This document shows, piece after piece, positions 16,067 through 23,282 of a stretch of 64,000 nt of DNA (positions are counted from its first letter, which is position 1; each line of letters starts with the position of its first letter). The DNA comes from CAYSPG01 sp964432885 (GTDB taxonomy: Bacteria > Bacteroidota > Bacteroidia > AKYH767-A > OLB10), in the NCBI GenBank assembly GCA_964432885.1, contig CAYSPG010000007.1:62001-126000 (forward strand). The letters are read 5' to 3'. The notes under the pieces were generated by a model that was given only the letters and a program-made list of their open reading frames with translations, was not told the origin of the DNA and did no database searches. The position numbers were made by a program, and so were the translations under genes.

Positions 16067-17305
16067 ATGACAAAAAACGAAAAACAACTGCTGCTTGAAG
16101 CGTTGTTTACTTATGTAACCGAAAGCATTATTGTTGCAGGCCATGATGGCAAAATTCAATTGGTAAATCCGGCCACCGAAAAACTCTTTGGTTATGCGCA
16201 GGACGAACTCATAGGTAAAACAGTTGAGTTTCTAATGCCCGAACGCTTTGCATCAAAACACGTTGGTCACCGCACAGGTTATAATCATAATCCGCATCCG
16301 CGTGCAATGGGTATTGGAATGGATTTGTATGCCAAAAGAAAAACCGGAAGCGAATTCCCGGTTGAAATAAGCTTAACCCCATTTAATTCGGGTGACGAAA
16401 AATTTGTTATTGCTTTTTTAATTGACATAACCCTTAGAAAAAAAGCTGAGCAAAAAATAATTGAAAACAAAAAGGAACTTGAAAAACTAGCCGGTGAATT
16501 AAAAACTACCAACGAAAAACTGGAATCAAAAGTACAGGACCGTACCAAAGTTTTATCTGAAGCATTAAACGAATTGGAAAAATCAAAAGATGAATTGAAA
16601 GATGCATTGGAAAAAGAAAAAGAATTAAACGAGCTTAAGTCAAGATTTATTTCAATGGCATCGCATGAATTCAGAACGCCTCTTACTGCCATTCTTTCAT
16701 CCGCATCTTTAATTTCAGAATATCCTACTACTGAACAGCAGGATAAAAGAACAAAACATGTTGGCAGAATTAAATCGGCTGTAAATAATTTGAATGATAT
16801 ACTCAGCGATTTTCTTTCGATAAGTAAAATTGAAGAAGGTAAAGTACTTGCCGATTATGGAAATTTTAATCTTAAAGAATTAATTACTGATATAAAAGGC
16901 GAAATGGGAGGGCTGCTCAAACCAGGTCAGACAATACTATATTCTCATACCGGAAATGAAATTATTAATTCCGACAAAAAACTTATTCGCAATATCATTA
17001 TTAACTTAACGAGCAATGCCATAAAATTTTCTGATGAAAACAAATCTGTTGAAATAAAATCAGTGGTGAATGAAGAGCAGATAAAAATTTCTGTTGCCGA
17101 CAGTGGTATGGGCATAAGCGAGGAAGATAAAAAACATTTGTTTGAGCGTTTTTTCAGAGGGCAAAATGCAATAAATGTTCAGGGTACAGGGCTTGGCTTA
17201 AACATTGTGGCCAATTATGTTGAGCTATTAAATGGATATATTGAAATGGAAAGTGAATTGGATAAAGGAAGTTGTTTTATTATTAGTTTACAAAATAAAA
17301 AATAG
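16067..17305 (+). CDS. Soluble PAS-domain sensor histidine kinase (FixL-like architecture)
   Basis: A 412-residue protein without membrane segments: PAS (about 10-125), coiled coil (125-190), HisKA with phospho-acceptor His 200 (SHEFRTPL), and HATPase with N (IINLTSNAIKF), G1 (DSGMGI) and G2 (GTGLGL) boxes. The PAS section MPERFASKHVGHR...GIGM aligns without gaps to the FixL heme region MPEP..SRHD...GIGR: His 65 falls at the FixL heme ligand, while the FixL distal Arg is Met 85. Heme binding is possible but not shown, since many non-heme PAS domains share this pattern. It lies 2 bases before a receiver-Crp fusion, its evident partner. Confidence 0.88.
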   Translation: MTKNEKQLLLEALFTYVTESIIVAGHDGKIQLVNPATEKLFGYAQDELIGKTVEFLMPERFASKHVGHRTGYNHNPHPRAMGIGMDLYAKRKTGSEFPVEISLTPFNSGDEKFVIAFLIDITLRKKAEQKIIENKKELEKLAGELKTTNEKLESKVQDRTKVLSEALNELEKSKDELKDALEKEKELNELKSRFISMASHEFRTPLTAILSSASLISEYPTTEQQDKRTKHVGRIKSAVNNLNDILSDFLSISKIEEGKVLADYGNFNLKELITDIKGEMGGLLKPGQTILYSHTGNEIINSDKKLIRNIIINLTSNAIKFSDENKSVEIKSVVNEEQIKISVADSGMGISEEDKKHLFERFFRGQNAINVQGTGLGLNIVANYVELLNGYIEMESELDKGSCFIISLQNKK

Positions 17306-17307
17306 TT

Positions 17308-18366
17308 ATGCAGCACATTTTATTAATTGAAGATAACAAAGATGTTCGTGAAAACACGGCCGAAATTCTTGAACTTGCCGGCTATACCGTGGCAACTGCT
17401 GCCGATGGAAAAAAAGGAGTGGAGCAGGTAAACAAACAAAAGCCTGATTTAATAATTTGCGACATAATGATGCCAGTGCTTGATGGCTATGGTGTTTTAC
17501 ATTTGCTAAGCAAAAATTTAGAAACTGCATCCATCCCGTTTATTTTTTTAACCGCCAAAGCCGAACGGAGTGATTTGCGCAAAGGCATGGAAATGGGTGC
17601 CGATGATTATATTACAAAACCCTTTGATAAAATTGAATTGCTGAATGCTGTTGAAAGTCGTTTGAAAAAGCTGGAGTCATTAAAAAAAGAATACCGCAAG
17701 GATATAGACGGGCTGGCAAATTTTATTGGTGATGTTGCCGGTAAGAATGCGTTGCAGAAATTTTTATCAGGACGAAAAATAAATAATTACAAAAAGAAGC
17801 AGCACATTTACATGGAAGGAAATTACCCTAACGGAATTTACTATGTAAACAAAGGCAAAATAAAGGTTTATAAAATTCACGACCACGGAAAAGAATTTAT
17901 TGTATCGCTTTTAAAGGAGGGTGATTTTTTTGGATACACCACCTTGCTCGAAGGAAAAGTTTACCTGGAAACAGCACAGGCGCTTGAAGACAGTGAGATA
18001 GTTTTTTTACCTAAGGATGATTTTTTTTCACTGATATACAACAACAGGGAAGTTGCAAAAAAATTTTTATACATACTTACGCAAAGCGTAAGCGAGCAGC
18101 AGGAAAAATTAGTGGAGCTTGCATACAGCAGTGTGCGCAAACGTGTAGCTGAGGCGCTGTTGCTTTTGCAAAACCGTTATAAGGAAGAAGGGCAGCAAAC
18201 ATTCAGCATTGCCATATCGCGCGAAGATTTGGCTAACATTGTTGGAACAGCTACCGAAAGTCTGATACGTACACTGAGCGATTTTAAGGAAGAAAAATTA
18301 GTAGATATTTCAGAGGGAAAAATAAAACTCCTCAACGAAAAGAAACTTAAGGAAATGAAAAACTGA
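17308..18366 (+). CDS. Response regulator with receiver, cNMP-binding and Crp-type HTH domains
   Basis: A 352-residue fusion. Residues 1-120 are a receiver with phospho-acceptor Asp 52 (IICDIMMPVLDG), Thr in FLTAK and Lys in TKPF. Residues 150-270 form a Crp/Fnr beta barrel (GIYYVNKGKIKVYKI, EGDFFGYTTLLEG), and about 275-350 a Crp-type winged helix (ISREDLANIVGTATESLIRTL). The recognition helix has Glu and Arg spaced E-x3-R as in FNR and CRP. No N-terminal Cys cluster of FNR is present, so control should come from phosphorylation by the adjacent kinase. It merges the roles of FixJ and FixK in one chain. TGAT-N4-ATCA sites nearby are plausible targets (inference). Confidence 0.9.
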   Translation: MQHILLIEDNKDVRENTAEILELAGYTVATAADGKKGVEQVNKQKPDLIICDIMMPVLDGYGVLHLLSKNLETASIPFIFLTAKAERSDLRKGMEMGADDYITKPFDKIELLNAVESRLKKLESLKKEYRKDIDGLANFIGDVAGKNALQKFLSGRKINNYKKKQHIYMEGNYPNGIYYVNKGKIKVYKIHDHGKEFIVSLLKEGDFFGYTTLLEGKVYLETAQALEDSEIVFLPKDDFFSLIYNNREVAKKFLYILTQSVSEQQEKLVELAYSSVRKRVAEALLLLQNRYKEEGQQTFSIAISREDLANIVGTATESLIRTLSDFKEEKLVDISEGKIKLLNEKKLKEMKN

Positions 18367-18408
18367 TAGCAAAAATTGGAGTTATCAATAAAGAAATTCA
18401 TTACAACA

Positions 18409-19029
18409 ATGAACACAGATAAAATTTCTGAATTCATTTCTTCACCCCAATTACGGGAAAAACTTTCGTCTTACGGCAATACAAAAATATTTGTAGAAGG
18501 AGATGTGATTTTAAATGAGAACGCATATATAAGGGCTATTCCAATTGTTACAAAGGGAAGCATTCGTGTAATGCGCACTGATGATGACGGACATGAAATT
18601 TTACTTTACTACATACAGGCTGGTGAAAGTTGCATTATGTCTTTTTTAGGCGGAATGCATCATGACACCAGTAAAGTAAGAGCTGTGGCTGAAGAGGAAA
18701 CTGAAATACTTTTTATTCCAATTGATAAGGTTAGCCAGCTTATTAAAGAATTTCCTGAGTGGCTTGACTATATTTTCAGGTTGTATCACAAACGATTTGA
18801 AGAGTTGCTTACTGTTGTAAATGCAGTTGCTTTTAAAAAATTAGATAGTCGTTTGCTTGATTTTATAAAAAAGAAAAGTACACTTCTAAATAATAAAACC
18901 ATTGTAGTTACGCACGAACAATTAGCTACCGAATTGGGAACTGCTCGTGTGGTTGTATCCAGGTTATTGAAGCAAATGGAGGAAGAGGGGCTCGTTAAAC
19001 TGGGAAGAAATAAAATTTCGCTTGTGTAA
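18409..19029 (+). CDS. Crp/Fnr-family transcription regulator
   Basis: A 206-residue protein from ATG 18409 (a TTG at 18376 would add 11 residues). It has a cNMP-like barrel (IPIVTKGSIRVMRTDDDGHEILLYYIQAGESCIMSF) and a C-terminal HTH (THEQLATELGTARVVVSRLLKQMEEEGLV). There is no Fe-S Cys cluster. The recognition helix RVVVSR keeps the Ser-Arg pair of FNR but has Val where FNR has its Glu, so its target may differ from that of the upstream fusion. The GESCIMSF region, with one Cys, is common in Bacteroidota regulators next to rhodanese and DUF2892 genes. It probably controls the sulfur cluster downstream. Confidence 0.88.
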   Translation: MNTDKISEFISSPQLREKLSSYGNTKIFVEGDVILNENAYIRAIPIVTKGSIRVMRTDDDGHEILLYYIQAGESCIMSFLGGMHHDTSKVRAVAEEETEILFIPIDKVSQLIKEFPEWLDYIFRLYHKRFEELLTVVNAVAFKKLDSRLLDFIKKKSTLLNNKTIVVTHEQLATELGTARVVVSRLLKQMEEEGLVKLGRNKISLV

Positions 19030-19094
19030 CATAAGTTGCTGTACAGGTGCTTTTGTTGTTTCACCTTTGCAGTGTAATTTAAAAATCAAACACA

Positions 19095-19154
19095 ATGAAA
19101 TATCCATATACAAAAGTTTACCAACTGAAATGAATATGGCGTATTCCATCTGGC
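19095..19154. repeat. Dispersed element, copy B (shared with 6676-6752)
   Basis: ATGAAATATCCATATACAAA, then GTTTACC, then TGAATATGGCGTATTCCATCTGGC; CCATAT/ATATGG can pair. Copy A has the same two blocks separated by an extra hairpin. Both precede an A-rich spacer and a small gene start. This occupies most of the 153-base space between the Crp/Fnr gene and 19183; no clear promoter element is seen. Confidence 0.8.
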
Positions 19155-19182
19155 AAACAGAAAAAAAATAAAATATATACAG

Positions 19183-19389
19183 ATGAAAAAAAATATGGGT
19201 TCGGCAGACAGAACTATAAGAGTTTTGGCAGCCATACTAATTGCAGGTTTGTACCTTGCGGGCAAAATTTCAGGAACTACAGCTACTGTACTGTTGCTAC
19301 TTGCAGGAATTTTTATTCTTACAAGCTTTATAAGTTTTTGTCCGTTGTATTTACCATTTAAACTTTCAACACGCAGCAAAAACCAATAA
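19183..19389 (+). CDS. Second YgaP-like DUF2892 membrane protein
   Basis: A 68-residue protein with the same pattern as the gene at 15819: MGSADRTIRVLAAILIAGLYLAGKI, a second hydrophobic helix, and SFCPLYLPFKL. It is expected to be an inner-membrane hairpin. It opens a run of closely packed genes (to 21345) concerned with sulfane sulfur and thiols, so a role as membrane partner of the rhodaneses is inferred from YgaP. Confidence 0.85.
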   Translation: MKKNMGSADRTIRVLAAILIAGLYLAGKISGTTATVLLLLAGIFILTSFISFCPLYLPFKLSTRSKNQ

Positions 19390-19575
19390 ATGGAATTTTT
19401 AAAAAAACAAAAACTCATGTTGATTGCTGTTGCTGCTGGTGCTGTTTTAGGCTATTTATATTATCATTTTGTTGGATGTGCAAGTGGCGCATGCGCCATA
19501 ACATCTCATCCTGCTAACAGCACTTTGTATGGCGCCATTATGGGAGGATTATTTCTGAAAACATTTAAAAAATAA
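19390..19575 (+). CDS. DUF6132-like small membrane protein
   Basis: A 61-residue protein with one or two membrane helices and the conserved stretch YHFVGCASGACAITSHPANSTLYGAIMGG. The two Cys (GCASGAC) and the NSTLYG motif are shared by small Bacteroidota proteins found beside rhodanese and thioredoxin genes. It starts directly after the stop of the DUF2892 gene. Function unknown; the Cys pair and context suggest thiol or sulfur chemistry at the membrane. Confidence 0.75.
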   Translation: MEFLKKQKLMLIAVAAGAVLGYLYYHFVGCASGACAITSHPANSTLYGAIMGGLFLKTFKK

Positions 19576-19588
19576 ACAAAAAAATAAT

Positions 19589-19873
19589 ATGGAATTAGAA
19601 AAAATAATAAGTGAAAAAAAAGGAACTGTTGTTGATGTGCGTACAGCAGAAGAATTCAGGGGCGGAAACGCAATGGGTTCTGTTAACATTCCGTTACGCG
19701 AAATAGAAATGCGTATAGATGAAATCAAAAGGTTAAAAAAACCAATTGTATTGTGTTGCGCATCGGGTGCTCGCAGCGCAGTGGCTACACAAACACTAAT
19801 GGAATATGACATAGAATGCATTAATGCCGGAAGCTGGACGCACGTAAACTATTTTCAATCTCAAAACATTTGA
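19589..19873 (+). CDS. Single-domain rhodanese
   Basis: A 94-residue sulfurtransferase with VVDVRTAEEFRGG near the N-terminus, GSVNIPL, and active-site loop CCASGARSA with catalytic Cys 57. The loop is the six-residue C-x-x-G-x-R type of sulfur-transferring rhodaneses. No signal peptide. It would carry sulfane sulfur as a Cys persulfide; together with the DUF2892 gene it makes a split YgaP. It lies 3 bases before the second rhodanese. Confidence 0.9.
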   Translation: MELEKIISEKKGTVVDVRTAEEFRGGNAMGSVNIPLREIEMRIDEIKRLKKPIVLCCASGARSAVATQTLMEYDIECINAGSWTHVNYFQSQNI

Positions 19874-19876
19874 TTT

Positions 19877-20197
19877 ATGATAAGCACCATTAAACAACTA
19901 TTGGGATTTGGCCCAAAAATAAACTTTGCATCACTTGTAAAAGATGGAGCACAAATAATAGATGTTCGAACAAAAGATGAATACAAACAAGGCCACATTA
20001 AAGGCTCGGTAAATATTCCGCTTCAGGTATTGAAAAATAATTTGAACAAAATAAAAAAAGATTTGCCGGTAATAACGTGTTGCGCATCAGGCATTCGAAG
20101 TGCCAGTGCAAAAAGTATTTTAAAGGCAAACGGATATACTAACGTACATAATGGGGGCGGATGGATTAGTCTTCATAATAAAACTCGGCAAGCATGA
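19877..20197 (+). CDS. Second single-domain rhodanese
   Basis: A 106-residue rhodanese with IIDVRTKDEYKQGHIKGSVNIPL and active loop CCASGIRSA (catalytic Cys 69). The N-terminal MISTIKQLLGFGPKINFASLV is a typical short lead-in. Similarity of the active loops suggests that the tandem pair arose by duplication, but their N-termini differ, so they may have different partners. Its stop overlaps the ATG of the OsmC gene by four bases. Confidence 0.9.
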   Translation: MISTIKQLLGFGPKINFASLVKDGAQIIDVRTKDEYKQGHIKGSVNIPLQVLKNNLNKIKKDLPVITCCASGIRSASAKSILKANGYTNVHNGGGWISLHNKTRQA

Positions 20198-20637
20198 ACC
20201 CACATTATTATAACGTAAACATTAACTGGAATACCGACAGAAAAGGTGTTATGTGCAGCCCTGAATTAAACCGGGATGCAAACAGTTGCATAGAAGTGGC
20301 CACACCTCCTGAATTTCCTAAAGGCATACCAGGCATTTGGTCGCCCGAACATTTATTTACCGCAGCAGTAAGCAGTTGTTTGATGACAACATTTTTAGCT
20401 ATTGCCGAAAATTCAAAACTTGCGTTTAAAGATTTTAGTTGCAGCTCAAAAGGTAAATTGGAACAAGTTGATGGAAAATTTATCATGTCTGAAATAATAC
20501 TTGAACCCGTAGTAACAATTGCCGATGAAAAGGATAAAGAAAGAGCAGAGCGTGTGTTGCAAAAATCTGAAGCTGCTTGTTTAATTTCAAATTCCATAAA
20601 ATCAAAAATCACAATGATTCCAACGGTTATTACTTAA
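20194..20637 (+). CDS. OsmC/Ohr-family protein
   Basis: A 147-residue protein with the two redox Cys in the usual surroundings: SPEHLFTAAVSSCLMTTFLAIAE and KSEAACLISNSIKSKI. OsmC and Ohr proteins reduce organic hydroperoxides through this Cys pair. In the context of rhodaneses and thioredoxin, a role in reducing persulfides or sulfur-derived oxidants is also possible (inference). It is translationally coupled to the rhodanese upstream and followed closely by thioredoxin, which could recycle its disulfide. Confidence 0.87.
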   Translation: MNPHYYNVNINWNTDRKGVMCSPELNRDANSCIEVATPPEFPKGIPGIWSPEHLFTAAVSSCLMTTFLAIAENSKLAFKDFSCSSKGKLEQVDGKFIMSEIILEPVVTIADEKDKERAERVLQKSEAACLISNSIKSKITMIPTVIT

Positions 20638-20651
20638 ACATTATTTACACC

Positions 20652-20957
20652 ATGGCTAAATCTTTTTCAGAACTAATTAATGACAACACCCCAACACTGG
20701 TTGATTTTTATGCTGAGTGGTGTGGCCCATGTAAAATGATGAAACCTATTTTAGAAGAACTAAAATCAAAAGTAAAAGACAAAGTAAAAATTTTAAAAAT
20801 TGATGTGGATAAAAATCCGCATGTTGCAAACAACTACCAGATTCAAGGTGTTCCTACTCTTATTTTATTTAAAAATGGTGTGATAAAATGGAGGCAATCG
20901 GGTGTTGTATCAGCCCACCAACTCGAACAAATAATTTCATCTCAGCAAAATGTTTAA
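20652..20957 (+). CDS. Thioredoxin
   Basis: A 101-residue cytosolic thioredoxin from ATG 20652 (an upstream open frame is ignored because it would overlap the OsmC gene). Active site WCGPC, Cys 24 and Cys 27, in LVDFYAEWCGPCKMMKPIL; the cis-Pro is in IQGVPTLILFKNG. Normal length for TrxA. Being inside the sulfur cluster suggests a dedicated reductant for the OsmC protein or for rhodanese and CstB persulfides rather than the main cellular thioredoxin. Confidence 0.92.
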   Translation: MAKSFSELINDNTPTLVDFYAEWCGPCKMMKPILEELKSKVKDKVKILKIDVDKNPHVANNYQIQGVPTLILFKNGVIKWRQSGVVSAHQLEQIISSQQNV

Positions 20958-21345
20958 AGAAATATTATACTCGGTGTTTTGGAATAAATGTCCGCGATGC
21001 CATAAGGGAAATGTGTTTGAAACAAACAGTGCATATAACTTGAAGCTGTTTGACAAAATGCATAAAACATGCAGTTGCTGTGGCGAAGTGTTTGAAAAAG
21101 AACCGGGATTTTTTTACGGTGCCATGTACGTAAGCTATGCACTTATGGTGGGATGGTTTTTAATAAGCTGGGGGCTTGACTATTTATTTTTTAAACTGGA
21201 AACATGGCAGTACATACTATTTATAAGTACTACCATATTGCTTTTTGCGCCTTTAACCTTTCGCATTTCAAGGCTTATTTGGCTTAACTTTTTTGTGCGC
21301 TTTGATAAGGAAAAATGTTCATGCCCTGAATTATCAAAGCAATAA
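20950..21345 (+). CDS. DUF983 membrane protein
   Basis: A 131-residue protein with an N-terminal zinc-ribbon-like part (CPRCHKGNVF...HKTCSCCGEVFEKEPGFFYGAMYVSYAL), two membrane helices (about 53-75 and 80-102) and a short Cys-containing tail. The EKEPGFFYGAMYVSY block is diagnostic of DUF983. Homologues often sit near cytochrome oxidase genes; function is unknown. The start overlaps the thioredoxin stop by 8 bases, so it is the last gene of this operon. Confidence 0.88.
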   Translation: MFKEILYSVFWNKCPRCHKGNVFETNSAYNLKLFDKMHKTCSCCGEVFEKEPGFFYGAMYVSYALMVGWFLISWGLDYLFFKLETWQYILFISTTILLFAPLTFRISRLIWLNFFVRFDKEKCSCPELSKQ

Positions 21346-21350
21346 CACAG

Positions 21351-21764
21351 TTAATACATATCGTGGTCGTCAGGATTTTCGCGTTCCACTTTAAAATGTT
21401 GCGCCAGTTGTTCTCCTTCTTCGTTTTGTTGCAGCAGTGTCCAGTCATCGGTGGCCGATGTTTCTAACCACACATTGCCCGACTTGCGAAATACCTGCAC
21501 ACACAATCCAAATTTTTTGAAAAACAATTTTTCGAATTCATCAACAATGGTGCTGTCGCTAAATGTAAAATGGCCTTGCTTTATTTCACGCTGAAGGTTT
21601 CCTAATTTTTCATCGCGTTTTATCAGTTTGTCTTTTGTAAAACCAGTACCCTTAATACAGGGCTCTCTAAAAAATTCAATTTTTAAAAAAGGATACTGCT
21701 TGTTGAACTCCTTTTTAAGTTCACTGGTAGTTTTATTTATTCCTATCTCCAGTTTTTTCTTCAT
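21351..21764 (-). CDS. Conserved hypothetical protein (Bacteroidota)
   Basis: A 137-residue soluble protein. ATG 21764 is preferred, since an earlier ATG at 21800 would overlap the cstB-like gene. It has the pattern ELKKEFNKQYPFLKIEFF, TIVDEFEKLFFKKFGLCVQVFRKSGNVWLETSATDDWTLLQQNEEG that I recognise from unnamed proteins of this phylum, usually near stress or sulfur genes. No catalytic motif is visible; strands alternate with helices as in small ubiquitin-like or ACT-like folds, but this is only an impression. It lies 8 bases after cstB-like and is probably co-transcribed. Confidence 0.7.
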   Translation of the reverse strand: MKKKLEIGINKTTSELKKEFNKQYPFLKIEFFREPCIKGTGFTKDKLIKRDEKLGNLQREIKQGHFTFSDSTIVDEFEKLFFKKFGLCVQVFRKSGNVWLETSATDDWTLLQQNEEGEQLAQHFKVERENPDDHDMY

Positions 21765-21772
21765 ATCAATAT

Positions 21773-23149
21773 TCAGGCAAAAATTATTTCGGGGCTGCAT
21801 TTTTTTATTTTTTCAATTCCACCATCTACATTAACAAGATTATTTACACCTTTAGCTTTTAAAATGGATGCAGCAACCATAGAACGGTAACCGCCTTTAC
21901 AAAACAGCACATATTTTTTTTCGTGGTCAAATTCAGCCACATGTTTATTTATTTCGTCAAGCGGAACAATAATGGCGCGTTTAATAAATTCATTTTTTAC
22001 TTCGGTATATCTCCTTACATCAATAGGAGTGTAATCTAAATTATCATTGTAGAAATAAAAATCCTCTGCTTCAATATTTTCTACTTTATCAATTGGCAAT
22101 CCTGCTTCGCGCCAAACTTTAAAACCGCCAAGCAAATATCCTTTTACATTTTCATAACCTATACGTGCCAGGCGTGTGATGGCTTCCATTTCGGTACCGG
22201 GTTCGGTAACCAGAATCAAAGGTTGCTTTATATCAATCAACGTTCCCACCCATGGAGCAAAATCCCCCTTCAAGCCAATGTTCATCGCATCTTTTATAAA
22301 ACCTTCTGAAAATATTTTTGCATCGCGTGTATCAAGCACCAATGCTCCGCTAGCCTTTTCTGCAATAAAATTTATTACCGATAGGCCTTTACAATTTTGA
22401 CTTATTACCTCATCAAATTTTTTGTAGCCTGTAATATTTATGCTTGCATCTTTGAAAAAATAAGCCGGTGGTGTTGGCAAATTTTCGGTAACCACTTCAA
22501 TAAATTTTTCGCGGCTCATGGGTTGCAGGGCATAGTTTAGTTTTTTCTGTTCGCCAATGGTTGAATATTTTTCGATGCCAAGATTTTTTCCACATGCCGA
22601 ACCTGCTCCGTGGCCGGGATAAACTAAAACTGAATCAGATAATGTTTTTATTTCATTGTTAAGCGAATCATACAACATCGAAGCAAGCTCTTCTTTTTTC
22701 AAGTTGCCGCTCATCAAATCAGGTCTTCCCACATCGCCAACAAAAAGTGTATCACCGGTAAACACGGCATGTTCTTTTTCGTTTTCGTCCATCAGCAAAA
22801 AACAACTCGACTCCACAGTGTGGCCTGGAGTGTGCAAAAGTTTTATTGCACCTAAGCCAAGTATAAAGCACTCATTATGTTTTCCAATATATGCCTGGTA
22901 GTGTGGATGCGCATTGGGGCCGAAAACAATAACAGCACTTGTTTTTTCAGCAAGGTCTAAATGACCCGAAACAAAATCGGCATGAAAATGTGTTTCGAAA
23001 ATATATTTGATTTTCGCTTTTCGCGATTCTGCTAATTTCAAATAGGGTTCGGGCTCACGAATAGGGTCAATAATAGCAGCCTCGCCATTTGATTCGATGT
23101 AATAGCTCGCTTGCGCCAGGCATCCTGTATAAATTTGCTGAATAAACAT
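21773..23149 (-). CDS. CstB-like persulfide dioxygenase-rhodanese fusion
   Basis: A 458-residue protein with three domains: an N-terminal metallo-beta-lactamase fold (1-245) with metal ligands THFHADFVSGH (His 54, His 56, Asp 58), HTPGHT and GDTLFVGDVGRPDL; a middle rhodanese-like domain (about 260-350) that has LVTEPGTE where the Cys loop should be; and a C-terminal rhodanese with active Cys 417 (LFCKGGYRS). This is the domain plan of Staphylococcus CstB, which oxidises persulfides and transfers sulfur to give thiosulfate. ETHE1-type non-heme iron chemistry needs O2. It faces ccoI across an FNR-like site that would sit at -41.5 from its predicted start of transcription. Confidence 0.9.
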   Translation of the reverse strand: MFIQQIYTGCLAQASYYIESNGEAAIIDPIREPEPYLKLAESRKAKIKYIFETHFHADFVSGHLDLAEKTSAVIVFGPNAHPHYQAYIGKHNECFILGLGAIKLLHTPGHTVESSCFLLMDENEKEHAVFTGDTLFVGDVGRPDLMSGNLKKEELASMLYDSLNNEIKTLSDSVLVYPGHGAGSACGKNLGIEKYSTIGEQKKLNYALQPMSREKFIEVVTENLPTPPAYFFKDASINITGYKKFDEVISQNCKGLSVINFIAEKASGALVLDTRDAKIFSEGFIKDAMNIGLKGDFAPWVGTLIDIKQPLILVTEPGTEMEAITRLARIGYENVKGYLLGGFKVWREAGLPIDKVENIEAEDFYFYNDNLDYTPIDVRRYTEVKNEFIKRAIIVPLDEINKHVAEFDHEKKYVLFCKGGYRSMVAASILKAKGVNNLVNVDGGIEKIKKCSPEIIFA

Positions 23150-23169
23150 AGTATGATAAAATCTTTGGG

Positions 23170-23265
23170 CAAAGATTGAACAATGCTTTTGTTCCTGATA
23201 TGATTTTTGTCATGTAGTAAAAAAACAGTTCTCAATTTCTAAGAGGAATTAGCAATGTATCCTTG
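23170..23265. promoter_or_regulatory. Divergent FNR-like control region, cstB-like and ccoI
   Basis: TGATTTTTGTCA at 23201-23212 fits TGAT-N4-ATCA with one mismatch. On the plus strand TATCCTTG (23258-23265, one mismatch to TAnnTTTG) lies 51.5 bases from the centre, 18 bases before the ccoI ATG. On the minus strand AATCTTTG (23177-23170) lies 29.5 bases from the centre, 21 bases before the cstB-like ATG. Both spacings recur at the other FNR-like sites in this window. Confidence 0.62.
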
Positions 23266-23282
23266 CAAATTATATTTAAATT

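Noticed and set aside
18964..19149. Minus-strand open frame starting MEYAIFISVGKLLYMDIS
   Set aside because: It is translated from the dispersed element at 19095-19154 and runs antisense into the Crp/Fnr gene. The equivalent frame in copy A at 6676 is not conserved, so it is not a gene.
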